Source: Syntrophotaleaceae bacterium
Lineage (GTDB): Bacteria > Desulfobacterota > Desulfuromonadia > Desulfuromonadales > Syntrophotaleaceae
NCBI GenBank assembly: GCA_041390365.1
Contig: JAWKQB010000001.1
Coordinates: 310,001-374,000, forward strand
DNA: 64,000 bases
Direction: 5' to 3'
A program made the position numbers and the translations under genes. Position 1 is the stretch's first letter. Every line of letters starts with the position of its first letter. Below are positions 25,797 through 34,106 of this stretch, piece by piece. The notes under the pieces are model-generated. The model saw only the letters and a list, made by a program, of their open reading frames with translations. It did not search any database and had not been told where the DNA came from.

Positions 25797-26912
25797 CTAC
25801 CTCTTGCCTGCAACGGCGCCGAAGGTGAAGCTGTAGTCGCCGTTCAGAACGGACCGGGACTGGTCATCGCTTAGGTCGAAATCCATGGTTTCCCGATAGA
25901 ACCTCTTGACCTCGGCGACCAGATCGACATCGGCAAAGCGCTCGGGATAGGCGGTCTTGGCCAGCCAGAGCGGGTAGAGGACGGCCGCTTCGGCCGTGGG
26001 CCGGTCCCAGATGAAGATGCCCACCGGCTGCTTGAAAACCTGCCGATTTTGAATCGCCGTAACGTTCTGCCAGCGCGGGTCGTTGTAAATCTCTTCCGGT
26101 GTGCCGGTGTCGATGATCAGAATATCCGGGTTCCAGGCGAGCACCTTTTCCATCGACATCTCCGACAGCCCGGAATGCAGCCCCTCCTGTTTCCCCGTGG
26201 TACTGATGGCGGCGGTCGCGTCGAGGCAACCCGCTGTTTCAATCCGTTCATGCATGAAGGTATCGCCGCCCAGGGTCACCAGGTGCTGGGGACCGTAGCC
26301 GTTGAAAACTTTTTTCCGTTGGTCCTGGGGGATGTCCGAGGTTCGGGATCTGATGAAGGAGAGGGTTTTGTCCAGGTAGGCGTTGTACTTTTCCCCTCGC
26401 TCCTGCTTGCCGAAGATCATCGCATAGAAGCGGATCTCCTCCTTGAGCAGCCGGGTGTCGTGGTTCATGCTGCTTTCGGTGAAGGCGACCGGTATGCCGG
26501 TTTTTTTCTGGACGATGGAACCGTCCAGATTGCCGGCGATGACCAGTTGCGGTTCGGCGAGCAGCAGCTCCTCGATATTGATGTGGCCGCTGGTGCTGCG
26601 CGGGCCGGGGAGTTCGGTGACCGTGGGGTCGAAGGCGAGCAGCAGCTCGGACCCCTTGAGGGTGTTGGTGACGGCGCAGAGCTGGTCGCGGGCCCCGAGG
26701 ATATAGGCGATCTGACCGGTGGGACCACCGAACAGGGCGACCCGGGTGAGCGGATCGGGCACCCGGATCTCGTTACCGATCATGTCGGTGAGCAGCCGGG
26801 TGTTTTCCGCAGTGGATCGGGGTGCCCGGCGTACCAGGGCCAGCGCGAATACAAAGAAGCTTACAAGAAGGAAAATGATGAGAATGTTTCTGATATTCAG
26901 GGTTTTGTTCAT
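25797..26912 (-). CDS. FecB/BtuF-type periplasmic binding protein
   Basis: A 371-residue substrate-binding protein. The N-terminal hydrophobic segment (NILIIFLLVSFFVFALALV) has no lipobox, so it is either a signal peptide or a membrane anchor. The two-lobe fold is clear: IRVPDPLTRVALFGGPTGQI in lobe 1, a long connecting helix, then VTLGGDTFMH and AWNPDILIID in lobe 2. The GGAGGAG ribosome site supports this start. First gene of the leftward operon, opposite a related lipoprotein. The ligand cannot be read from sequence; MolA (molybdate), BtuF and siderophore binders share this fold. Confidence 0.87.
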   Translation of the reverse strand: MNKTLNIRNILIIFLLVSFFVFALALVRRAPRSTAENTRLLTDMIGNEIRVPDPLTRVALFGGPTGQIAYILGARDQLCAVTNTLKGSELLLAFDPTVTELPGPRSTSGHINIEELLLAEPQLVIAGNLDGSIVQKKTGIPVAFTESSMNHDTRLLKEEIRFYAMIFGKQERGEKYNAYLDKTLSFIRSRTSDIPQDQRKKVFNGYGPQHLVTLGGDTFMHERIETAGCLDATAAISTTGKQEGLHSGLSEMSMEKVLAWNPDILIIDTGTPEEIYNDPRWQNVTAIQNRQVFKQPVGIFIWDRPTAEAAVLYPLWLAKTAYPERFADVDLVAEVKRFYRETMDFDLSDDQSRSVLNGDYSFTFGAVAGKR

Positions 26913-26948
26913 GGTTGACTCCTCCAGCTATGTCCCACGGGAGTTTTA

Positions 26949-26978
26949 ATACTTGACGGAACAAATACGCTATGTCAA
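26949..26978 (-). promoter_or_regulatory. Promoter candidate for the leftward importer operon
   Basis: On the minus strand TTGACA (26978-26973) and AAGTAT (26954-26949) are separated by 18 nt. The -35 box lies inside the ModE-like inverted repeat, so occupation of that site would be expected to block this promoter. Confidence 0.5.
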
Positions 26979-26993
26979 GAAGTAAATAGCGTA
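26966..26993. promoter_or_regulatory. ModE-like inverted repeat operator
   Basis: TACGCTAT-N12-ATAGCGTA is a perfect 8-bp inverted repeat between the two divergent binding-protein genes. The core CGCTAT-N12-ATAGCG has the same half-site type and spacing as ModE operators (CGnTAT-N12-ATAnCG, as at E. coli modA, recalled from the literature). It covers the -35 box of the leftward operon and lies about 105 nt before the rightward start. Control by a molybdate/tungstate-sensing ModE protein is inferred; no modE gene is in the window. Confidence 0.6.
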
Positions 26994-27098
26994 CAGGAAG
27001 CAGGAACGGAAGGAGTCGCTCATATTGCCAAGAAACTGGAAGAAGTCTTTGAAATGACTTATTTATTTCCGTTAGGATCGATGGGAGCCGGTGGTTTT

Positions 27099-28133
27099 AT
27101 GAAGGTTCGTGGTTTTCACTTTTTCCCTTGTCTGATCTGGGTTGCCACCGCTCTGTTTCTGTCCGGCTGCGACCTCGGCCAGAAGGGAAACGCCGGGGAA
27201 ACCCTGACCGTGGTCGACCAGTCGGGCAGGACCGTTACCGTGCCGAAGAAGATCGAGCGGATTGCCGCCCTTCATCATTTCGGCGGCAAGGTGGTCTTTG
27301 CCCTGGGCGCCCAGGATCTGCTGGTGGACCAGGCGCTCTATCATCATGAAAATACCGCCATGGGCCGGGTCAATCCCGCCTTTGCGGCGAAGCCGAGGCT
27401 CATAGACGGCCATAACCTCAACAACGAGGAGATGGTGGCGCTGCGGCCGGATATCGCCATCGCCTATACCTCCTTCGATCCTTCCGAGATGGAGCGTCTG
27501 GAAAATGCGGGCATTCCGGTCGTCGCCATCCGGGGAGAGACCCTGGACGAGAGCTTCGAGGGGGTTCGCCTGGTGGCCAGGGTGCTGGGACGGGAAGAGC
27601 GCGGAGAGGAATACATTGCCGACTGCCGCAAGCTCTGCCGCCTCGTGGAGGAGAGAACCGCCGGGATTCCTGCGCAAGAGCGGGTGAAGGTCCTTTTCAG
27701 CGGACCGAAGAACATCTTTTCCGTCGCCACCGGCGACATGCTGCAGGACACGCTGATGACCATGGCCGGCGGCCGCAACGTGGCTTCTTCAATGGCCGGT
27801 TTCTGGGCGACCGTGTCTCCGGAGCAGGTTGCCGCCTGGAACCCCGATGTCATTTTTCTCGGTTCGAGCCTCGATACCTACGGCGCCGGGGCGCTGTTCG
27901 ACAACGGCATGCTGACCACCGTCGGTGCCGTCAGCCATCGCCGGGTGTACGTTTTCCCCTCGAATATCGGCTGGTGGGACTACCCGGCGCCCCATTGCGT
28001 TCTCGGTCTGGTCTGGATGGCGAAAACCCTCTATCCCGAGCGGTTCGACGATGTCGACATGCTCGCGGTCGCCGATGATTTCTACCGCAAATACCTTGGC
28101 TATTCCTTCACCGCCATGGGCGGGACCTTATGA
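27099..28133 (+). CDS. FecB/BtuF-type binding lipoprotein
   Basis: About 344 residues from the ATG at 27099, which gives a clean lipoprotein signal (MKVRGFHFFPCLIWVATALF ... LSGC). An upstream ATG at 27054 would prefix 15 residues. The mature protein begins TLTVVDQSGRTVTVPKKIER, typical of this family. Lobe 2 shows VATGDMLQDTLMTMAGG and WNPDVIFLG, ending in KTLYPERFDDVD. It is related to the leftward binding protein but divergent. It overlaps the permease start by 4 nt. Confidence 0.9.
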   Translation: MKVRGFHFFPCLIWVATALFLSGCDLGQKGNAGETLTVVDQSGRTVTVPKKIERIAALHHFGGKVVFALGAQDLLVDQALYHHENTAMGRVNPAFAAKPRLIDGHNLNNEEMVALRPDIAIAYTSFDPSEMERLENAGIPVVAIRGETLDESFEGVRLVARVLGREERGEEYIADCRKLCRLVEERTAGIPAQERVKVLFSGPKNIFSVATGDMLQDTLMTMAGGRNVASSMAGFWATVSPEQVAAWNPDVIFLGSSLDTYGAGALFDNGMLTTVGAVSHRRVYVFPSNIGWWDYPAPHCVLGLVWMAKTLYPERFDDVDMLAVADDFYRKYLGYSFTAMGGTL

Positions 28134-29155
28134 AAAAAAGCCTCGTCATCCTCTGCCTGTTCACCTTCGGCCTCGCCTTTGTGACCTCGCTGGCCGTCGG
28201 GCGTTACCCGATCGGGCTGGCCGACCTGTCGCGCATGGCCGCCTCCCTGCTGCCCGGCATCGGCGCGGAAGGGGTTCCGGCCGAGGTGCGGGCGGTGTTC
28301 TGGAACATCCGCGTGCCGCGCATACTGCTCAGCATCGCCGTCGGCAGCGGTCTGTCCATTGCCGGGGTGGTGTTCCAGGCTCTGTTCCGCAATCCCCTGG
28401 CCGCACCCGACATCCTGGGGGTGACCGCCGGGTCCGGGTTCGGCGCCGCGCTGGCGATCATGTTTTTTACCCGCTCGCTGTTCGGTGTGCAGGGCCTGGC
28501 TTTCCTGTTCGGCGTGCTGGCCGTTTCCATCGCCTATTTCCTCGCCAACAGAAGCTGGGACCGGTCCGCCTCGGTGCTGGTGATCTCGGGAATCGTGGTC
28601 TCCGCCGTGTTCCAGGCCTGTGTTTCCATCCTCATGTATCTGGCCGATCCCTACGATCAGTTGGCGAAAATCGTTTTCTGGCTCATGGGCAGTTTTCATG
28701 TGGCGTCCTGGGCCAAGGTGCAGGCCACCCTGCCCGTGGTGCTGGCCGGTTCCCTGTTCCTCACCGTCTTCGGCTGGCGCCTCAACGTTATGACCCACAA
28801 CGAAGAGGAAGCCCTGTCCCTCGGTGTAGACGTGTTCCGCTGGCGCCTGTTCTATCTCGGCATCAGCACGCTGGTCGTCGCCTCGTCGGTGGCCGCGGTG
28901 GGCAACATCAGTTGGATCGGCCTCATCGTGCCCCACATCGCCCGCTACCTGGTCGGCACCGAACACCGCCGGCTCGTCCCCACCGCGGCGTTCATCGGCG
29001 GCGGTTTTCTCCTGGTCATGGATACCGTCGCCCGCACCGTTTCCGTATCGGAAATACCGATCAGCATTATCACCTCGATCCTGGGAGCCCCTTTCCTCGG
29101 CTACCTGGTGATCCATCGCGGCAGAAAGGGAGTTCTGAATGTCGGTACGGGTTGA
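28130..29155 (+). CDS. FecCD/BtuC-type ABC importer permease
   Basis: A 341-residue polytopic inner-membrane protein. Family segments visible are WNIRVPRILLSIAVGSGLSI, AGVVFQALFRNPLAAPDILG, the cytoplasmic coupling stretch HNEEEALSLGVDVF, ISWIGLIVPHIARYL and ILGAPFLGYLV at the C-terminus. It partners the lipoprotein (4-nt overlap) and the ATPase (17-nt overlap). Confidence 0.91.
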   Translation: MKKSLVILCLFTFGLAFVTSLAVGRYPIGLADLSRMAASLLPGIGAEGVPAEVRAVFWNIRVPRILLSIAVGSGLSIAGVVFQALFRNPLAAPDILGVTAGSGFGAALAIMFFTRSLFGVQGLAFLFGVLAVSIAYFLANRSWDRSASVLVISGIVVSAVFQACVSILMYLADPYDQLAKIVFWLMGSFHVASWAKVQATLPVVLAGSLFLTVFGWRLNVMTHNEEEALSLGVDVFRWRLFYLGISTLVVASSVAAVGNISWIGLIVPHIARYLVGTEHRRLVPTAAFIGGGFLLVMDTVARTVSVSEIPISIITSILGAPFLGYLVIHRGRKGVLNVGTG

Positions 29156-29912
29156 CGGCATGACGGCCGGCTACGGCAACAGCCTGGTGCTCCACGACGT
29201 TTCCGTGGCGATGGCTGCCGGACGCATCTGCGCCCTGATCGGGCGCAACGGGTCGGGCAAGACCACCCTGATGCGCTGCATCAACGGCATCCTCAAGCCG
29301 GTCCGGGGGACGATCGCGGTCTCCGGCAGGGAGATCCGGACCATGAAGCGGGATGAAATCGCCCGCCTCATCAGTCTGGTTCCCCAGGGAAACTATTCCC
29401 CCTTCGAGTTTTCCTGCCTGGAAATCATCCTCATGGGCGGCGCCTCGCGCCTCAAGCCCTGGAGCGCGCCCTGCGCCAGGGAGAAGCGGCGCGCTCTGGG
29501 GATCTGCGGCGAGGTGGGGATATCCGATCTGGTTCACCGGCCCTTCAACTGCCTGTCCGGCGGGCAGAAGCAACTCATCATGCTGGCCCGGGCCCTGCAC
29601 CAGGACGCCCCGGTCATGCTTCTGGACGAGCCCAATTCGCACCTCGATTTTCCCAACCAGCACATGATGATGGGCCTCATGCGCCGATTCGTCCGGGAGC
29701 GGGGCGTGACAGCCCTGATCACCCTCCACGATCCCAACCTCGCCCTGCAGTACTGCGACGACGTGGTCATGCTGCGGCAGGGAAGGGTGGTGGCCGCCGG
29801 GCCGATGGCCGAGATCCTGGATGACGTCCATCTGCGCGAGGTTCTGGGAGAGGGGATCAGGATGGAGCGGACCCAGTCGGGGAGCCGAGTGGTGGTGCCG
29901 GCCATTCTCTGA
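29139..29912 (+). CDS. FecE/BtuD-type ABC importer ATPase
   Basis: A 257-residue ATPase: Walker A GRNGSGKTTL, Q-loop VPQGNYSPFEF, signature LSGGQKQ, Walker B VMLLDEPNSHLD, switch LHDPNLAL. The ATG at 29139 has GGGAG in front and overlaps the permease by 17 nt; an ATG at 29160 is possible. It completes the second importer. A 313-nt gap with repeats follows before the radical SAM gene. Confidence 0.91.
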   Translation: MSVRVDGMTAGYGNSLVLHDVSVAMAAGRICALIGRNGSGKTTLMRCINGILKPVRGTIAVSGREIRTMKRDEIARLISLVPQGNYSPFEFSCLEIILMGGASRLKPWSAPCAREKRRALGICGEVGISDLVHRPFNCLSGGQKQLIMLARALHQDAPVMLLDEPNSHLDFPNQHMMMGLMRRFVRERGVTALITLHDPNLALQYCDDVVMLRQGRVVAAGPMAEILDDVHLREVLGEGIRMERTQSGSRVVVPAIL

Positions 29913-29934
29913 TGGCAACGATTTTTCCAAATCG

Positions 29935-29957
29935 GCCTTTGCCTTTGCCTTTGCCTT
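29935..29957. repeat. Short tandem repeat of GCCTTT
   Basis: Just under four tandem copies of the hexamer GCCTTT directly after the ATPase stop. The stretch 29913-30225 contains no credible gene; it holds this tandem, a GC-rich segment and the hairpin at 30075-30110. The combination looks like a dispersed intergenic repeat. Confidence 0.7.
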
Positions 29958-30074
29958 GAAAGATTATGCCACGAAGACGCGACAACTCACCGAAATCTCC
30001 CCCCGCCGGTCCCTCGAGCCACCGGACAGCCGCGACGGCCAGTCTGGCGACAGCCGATTTTAGGCCATTTCTTT

Positions 30075-30110
30075 GGGTACTTTCTTTTTGGCCTTGAAAA
30101 GAAAGTACCC
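30075..30110. repeat. REP-like long inverted repeat
   Basis: GGGTACTTTCTTTT and its exact complement, separated by 8 nt, give a 14-bp perfect hairpin. A second small palindrome, GGCCGG-ga-CCGGCC, follows within about 25 nt. There is no T-tract, so it is not a standard terminator. Similar TACTTTCTTTT palindromes occur as dispersed repeats in many proteobacterial genomes (recollection). Confidence 0.7.
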
Positions 30111-30225
30111 CGGCTGCCGGCCGGGACCGGCCAATGATTTCAGGTGTTTGCGGTTGATTTCCATAGGAAAGGCTCAGAACCAAAACCGCCGGCACGAGCT
30201 CCGGCAGCCACAGGAGACGATGACC

Positions 30226-31236
30226 ATGCAGTGCAACTATTGTGAATGGCGGTGCGATCTGTCGGACGGAAAGTCGGGCGTGTGCCGCATGTACGAGGCG
30301 GCCGGTGGCGTCATCCGGGAGCGGTTCCCGCACCGCTGGTCCAGCTGCATCCCATCGCGCATCGAATCGATCCCTTTCTACCATGTCCGACCCGGCAGCC
30401 GGGCGCTGGTGATCGGCACCATGGGGTGCAATTTCAGCTGCCGCTACTGCTCCAACGCTTTCATCGCCAAGGAAGACCCGGCCATCGTCCAGCCGCGGAT
30501 GCTCCACCTGACTCCTCTCGAAGTGGTCCGCAAGGCCAGGCAGATGGGCTGCGGCAGCATCGTCTTCAACGTGAACGAGCCGGCCATGTCCTTCCCCTCC
30601 CTGCTGGAGCTGGCCGAGGAAGCGCGCCGGGAGAAGATCGAACTGGGATGCCTGACCAATGCCTACACCACCGAAGAATCCACCGAACTGCTGACGTCGA
30701 TCTTTTCCTTCTTCAATATCGGCTTGAAGGGACTGTCGGCATACTTCAATCGGGAGCATATCGGCATCCCGGATGTCGGACCGATCCTGCGCAACATCCG
30801 GCGGCTCGCCGCCAGTGCCCATGTGGAGATCACCACGCCGATCATCGAATCGGTCAACGACGGCGAACTGGACGACATGGCCCGCTTCCTGGCCGAGGTG
30901 GACCCGCAAATCCCCTGGCACGTGTTCCGCCTGCTTCCCGAGGACGAGATGAAGGAAACCCGTTATCCTCGCATCGAAAAGATTGCCACCGCCCTCGATT
31001 CGATCCGCGCCCGGCTGCCGTATGTCTACTTCCATAATTTCGTCGGCTCCGAGTGGGTCAATACAATCTGTCCCGGTTGCGGCGCCCTGGCCGTGGAGCG
31101 TTTCAGTCTCGGCTGCGGCGGCGATCAGCTCAAAATGTTCAACTGTGTCGAAGGGCGATGCCCGGACTGCGGGCGGGATATCAGACTGGCGGGCGATGTC
31201 GCGCCAGGATGGAAAGCAGGGGAGGTGCGGTCATGA
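30226..31236 (+). CDS. Radical SAM enzyme, AmmeMemoRadiSam type
   Basis: About 336 residues from the ATG at 30226, 9 nt after AGGAG; an ATG at 30220 is too close to that site. Cysteines C3/C6/C10/C20, the triad C68-x3-C72-x2-C75 (TMGCNFSCRYC) and a CPGCG motif occur at the same spacings as in the fusion protein at 21432. Additional C-terminal cysteines (CVEGRCPDCG) suggest a further metal site. VFNVNEPAMSF matches the family NEP motif. AMMECR1 and Memo partners are absent from the window. It overlaps the next gene by 4 nt. The reaction is unknown. Confidence 0.85.
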   Translation: MQCNYCEWRCDLSDGKSGVCRMYEAAGGVIRERFPHRWSSCIPSRIESIPFYHVRPGSRALVIGTMGCNFSCRYCSNAFIAKEDPAIVQPRMLHLTPLEVVRKARQMGCGSIVFNVNEPAMSFPSLLELAEEARREKIELGCLTNAYTTEESTELLTSIFSFFNIGLKGLSAYFNREHIGIPDVGPILRNIRRLAASAHVEITTPIIESVNDGELDDMARFLAEVDPQIPWHVFRLLPEDEMKETRYPRIEKIATALDSIRARLPYVYFHNFVGSEWVNTICPGCGALAVERFSLGCGGDQLKMFNCVEGRCPDCGRDIRLAGDVAPGWKAGEVRS

Positions 31237-32375
31237 GCAGAGCGATCATCGATGCCCGGGAATGGCAGAAGGTTTTCGATCTGAAGACCGGTTCGACGCT
31301 CTCTGAAAAGGGGCCGCTGGACGACATGGTGCGGGGGGTCCAGGACCGGCACCCCTATCCCGGCGACCTGGATGCCGCCGGCAACCGCTGGGTGACCGAT
31401 ACCGCCATCGACCTGATGGAGCGGTACGACCCTTCCTTCGTCTTCCTGACCTATGCCCAGCAGTACTTTTCCGGCCGGTTTACCCCCCAGACCGATACCC
31501 AGTGGGCGGCGACGGTCGAGACCGTTTACCGTGAGGTGGAGCGTTTCGTCGCCCTTTCCGGCTTCACTCCGATCATCGTGGGTACGGGGGCGATGACGCC
31601 GCTGGTTGCTCAAATCGACCTGACCCATCTCGACGGCCTGGCCCTCTGCACCCACTGGATGGCACGCTACGCCGGCCTCCACAATCCTTCCCGCGCCGAC
31701 CTGGAGCGGCTTTCCGCCCTGCCGGACATCGAGCGCATCGTCCCCTGGGAGGAGTTCGCCGCCCTGTTCGGGAATGCCTGCCGACTGGATCCGGCGATCC
31801 TCCCCGAGTATCTCCTCGTCGCCCGTGAAGGGCATATGTTCCGCACGGTCGGCGGCGCCTTCCGCCAGGTGCGGCGCATTCCCGCCCCGGCATTCCGCAT
31901 CCCCGTCTCCGCAAGCCTTGAGGGTGTCCGCGACAGCACCGAGGTTCGCCGCGCGGTGGAAAAGCGCCTCCAACAGGACAAGATCGCCCTGATCTTCGTC
32001 GAGGGACTGGGCGGCGACGACTTCCCGTGGCCCTGCCGGGAGATAGGCAACGGCCGGGACTGGTTCTTCTATGAAACCGGCGATGCTCAATACCTGACCG
32101 TCACCTCGGGCCGCCATCACGTGTTCGAATACCCGCCGGGCTACAAGTATTTCGAAGAGGACGGTCCGGAAAAAAAGTACCCCTTCTCCGGCTATTTTCG
32201 CTCGATACCGCAAGACACTCTCGGCGTCTCCTTCGGCGGAAGAAGCATTGCCGTGGGCAACCGGAGCATGTTCATGCACATCGCCTGCGGCGCCGATATT
32301 TCCGTAGAATGCTTCGCCCGCAACCTTTACAACCAGGGGACCCTGGCCGTTATTCACCGCGATGACAAGGTGTGA
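31233..32375 (+). CDS. Uncharacterised 380-residue protein coupled to radical SAM gene
   Basis: I do not recognise this family. It is 380 residues, soluble, with no signal peptide or membrane segment. Notable segments are YDPSFVFLTYAQQYFSGRF, the central GTGAMTPLVAQIDLTHLDG, and IALIFVEGLGGDDFPW near residue 250. The last vaguely recalls the first metal-binding strand of alkaline-phosphatase-fold enzymes, but the other motifs of that fold are not evident. Its ATGA overlap with the radical SAM stop suggests it is a partner or substrate-handling protein for that enzyme. Confidence 0.75.
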   Translation: MSRAIIDAREWQKVFDLKTGSTLSEKGPLDDMVRGVQDRHPYPGDLDAAGNRWVTDTAIDLMERYDPSFVFLTYAQQYFSGRFTPQTDTQWAATVETVYREVERFVALSGFTPIIVGTGAMTPLVAQIDLTHLDGLALCTHWMARYAGLHNPSRADLERLSALPDIERIVPWEEFAALFGNACRLDPAILPEYLLVAREGHMFRTVGGAFRQVRRIPAPAFRIPVSASLEGVRDSTEVRRAVEKRLQQDKIALIFVEGLGGDDFPWPCREIGNGRDWFFYETGDAQYLTVTSGRHHVFEYPPGYKYFEEDGPEKKYPFSGYFRSIPQDTLGVSFGGRSIAVGNRSMFMHIACGADISVECFARNLYNQGTLAVIHRDDKV

Positions 32376-32489
32376 TCCAGAGGTGACCTTGAAAGCGAAA
32401 GATTCTTGGCTGTTTTCAAATCGACTGGAGGAAAAGGCATGAAACGGTTCATCTGGGGCCGTTTCCTGCCTGGAAAAGGAGAGAATGTA

Positions 32490-33803
32490 ATGAAGACATT
32501 GCTGATCCTGATTTTGATGGTTTTTTGCGCGAATGCAGCTGTTTTTGGAGCAGCTGAAAATATCGAGGAAGCCGCCCGCGATTTTGTCCTGTTGCTGCAG
32601 AATGAAGAATTCAGCAAAGCGGTGGACCTTTTCGACAACAACATGAAAAAGGCAGTTACGCCCGACGAATTACGAGCCACATGGAAGGGGCGGCAGCAAA
32701 AAGTTGGATCCTTTCAGGAGATCACCGGAACAAGAACTGAAAGTCATGGCGCCTACCATACGGTCTTCGTGACCTGTCGATTTGAGAAGCGAAAGCTCGA
32801 CCTCAAAGTGGTTTACGACCAGGCGCGCAAAATAGCCGGCCTGTTCTTCGTTCGACATCAAATAGTGGAGCATTCGACGCCAGAGTATTTATACAGAAAA
32901 GCGTTCAAGGAAACTGAGGTGCAAGTCGGCCCCATGGATCGGCCGCTCCCCGGCACCTTGACAGTGCCCATCGGCGCTGGGCCTTTTCCTGCGGTGGTTC
33001 TCGTCCATGGCTCTGGCCCTCATGATAGAGATGAAACCATAGGCCCGAACAAACCGTTCCGCGATCTTGCGTGGGGACTTGCCTCAAAAGGCATTGCCGC
33101 TCTCCGCTACGAGAAGAGAACGCGACAATACCCAACAAAGAATTATGACAATATAACAGTCCAGGAAGAAACGGTTGCGGATGCATTGGAAGCAGTGGCC
33201 TTGTTGACAAAAGACAAGGCCTTGAAAGCAGACCGAATTTTCGTGCTCGGACACAGTCTTGGCGGCATGCTGATACCACGGATTGGCAAGCAAGAGTCGG
33301 CGATCGCGGGTTTTGTAATCATGGCAGGCAACGCAAGACCCTTGGAGGATCTTTTTCTTGACCAGACGCTGTATCAGGCATCACTGGCGCCCGAGCTGAC
33401 GCCTGAAGCAAAGCTTCATATCGACCAGGTAAAACAACAAGTTGCAGCGATCAAGAATGTCCACGCTACAAATTTTTCCGGAAGCAAGATGCTGGGAGCG
33501 CCACCAAGCTATTGGCTTGAGCTTAAAGGCTACAGCCCAACTGAAGTTGCAAAGGCAATGCATCGGCCATTGCTGATCATGCAGGGAGAAAAAGATTGCC
33601 AGGTGAGCAGCGAAAAAGATTTCAAGGAATGGCAGCGTACCCTTTCAGGCCGGAAAAATGTTGAGTTCAAACTTTATCCAACTCTTAACCACCTTTTCAT
33701 GGAAGTGGACGGCAGGAGCACAGGGGCTGATTATCAACAACCCGGGAATGTTGCAGCAATTGTCATAAGCGACATTGCCAACTGGATAAAGGGACTCAAA
33801 TAG
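32490..33803 (+). CDS. Exported alpha/beta hydrolase with DUF3887-like N-domain
   Basis: About 437 residues, starting at the ATG after GGAG (an upstream ATG at 32406 would hide the signal peptide). The signal peptide (MKTLLILILMVFCANAAVFG) is followed by a DUF3887-like domain (about 25-125, ARDFVLLLQNEEFSKAVDLF). The alpha/beta hydrolase domain has an oxyanion-hole motif VLVHGSGPHDRDE, nucleophile elbow GHSLGG, an acidic residue near GEKDCQV, and His in LNHLF. It is probably a periplasmic esterase or peptidase. It appears unrelated to the upstream operon. Confidence 0.85.
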   Translation: MKTLLILILMVFCANAAVFGAAENIEEAARDFVLLLQNEEFSKAVDLFDNNMKKAVTPDELRATWKGRQQKVGSFQEITGTRTESHGAYHTVFVTCRFEKRKLDLKVVYDQARKIAGLFFVRHQIVEHSTPEYLYRKAFKETEVQVGPMDRPLPGTLTVPIGAGPFPAVVLVHGSGPHDRDETIGPNKPFRDLAWGLASKGIAALRYEKRTRQYPTKNYDNITVQEETVADALEAVALLTKDKALKADRIFVLGHSLGGMLIPRIGKQESAIAGFVIMAGNARPLEDLFLDQTLYQASLAPELTPEAKLHIDQVKQQVAAIKNVHATNFSGSKMLGAPPSYWLELKGYSPTEVAKAMHRPLLIMQGEKDCQVSSEKDFKEWQRTLSGRKNVEFKLYPTLNHLFMEVDGRSTGADYQQPGNVAAIVISDIANWIKGLK

Positions 33804-33854
33804 CGGCTGAAACTTAACCTTCTTTCTGGAATTCATTCCAATGACAGGCACATC

Positions 33855-34106
33855 TTATTGCTGTTGAAAGTTTGAAAGGTGTTTTCCAACAACACCCTTA
33901 ACTCCAAGATGACAAAAAACCGTCAACCGAAATCCATTTCGACATGCAGGTTTTTGCATGGAAAATCCGAAACTTGCCAGCTGGGCTAATGCACTCGCTT
34001 CTTGATTCGCTCTTTTTCCTGTTCGAACTTCTGACTCAATCGTTTTCTCTAAAATTCGTTTGACTTGCTTTGATCCTTTTTCAATTGCAAACAGCTTTTC
34101 GGCCAA
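33855..34106 (-). CDS. Small orphan protein (83 aa)
   Basis: A TTG-initiated frame with an excellent ribosome site (AAAGGAGG, 7 nt spacing). The N-terminal half is lysine/glutamate-rich and predicted helical (KGSKQVKRILEKTIESEVRT); the C-terminal half is less regular. I recognise no family. It lies in the 33804-34352 gap, which otherwise shows only AT-rich sequence. It could be a real small gene or the remnant of a longer one. Confidence 0.4.
   Translation of the reverse strand: MAEKLFAIEKGSKQVKRILEKTIESEVRTGKRANQEASALAQLASFGFSMQKPACRNGFRLTVFCHLGVKGVVGKHLSNFQQQ

Noticed and set aside
23935..29912. Calling the importers BtuFCD (cobalamin) outright
   Set aside because: Fold and motifs are common to cobalamin, siderophore, haem and molybdate importers. 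No cobalamin riboswitch or TonB receptor is present, so the ligand is left open.
30075..30110. Hairpin as a terminator of the importer operon
   Set aside because: The stem is perfect but no T-tract follows on either strand; a REP-like repeat fits better.
29857..31035. 392-codon open frame antisense to the second radical SAM gene
   Set aside because: The plus-strand frame has a complete radical SAM signature. The antisense frame includes the intergenic hairpin translated as VLSFQGQKES-like filler.
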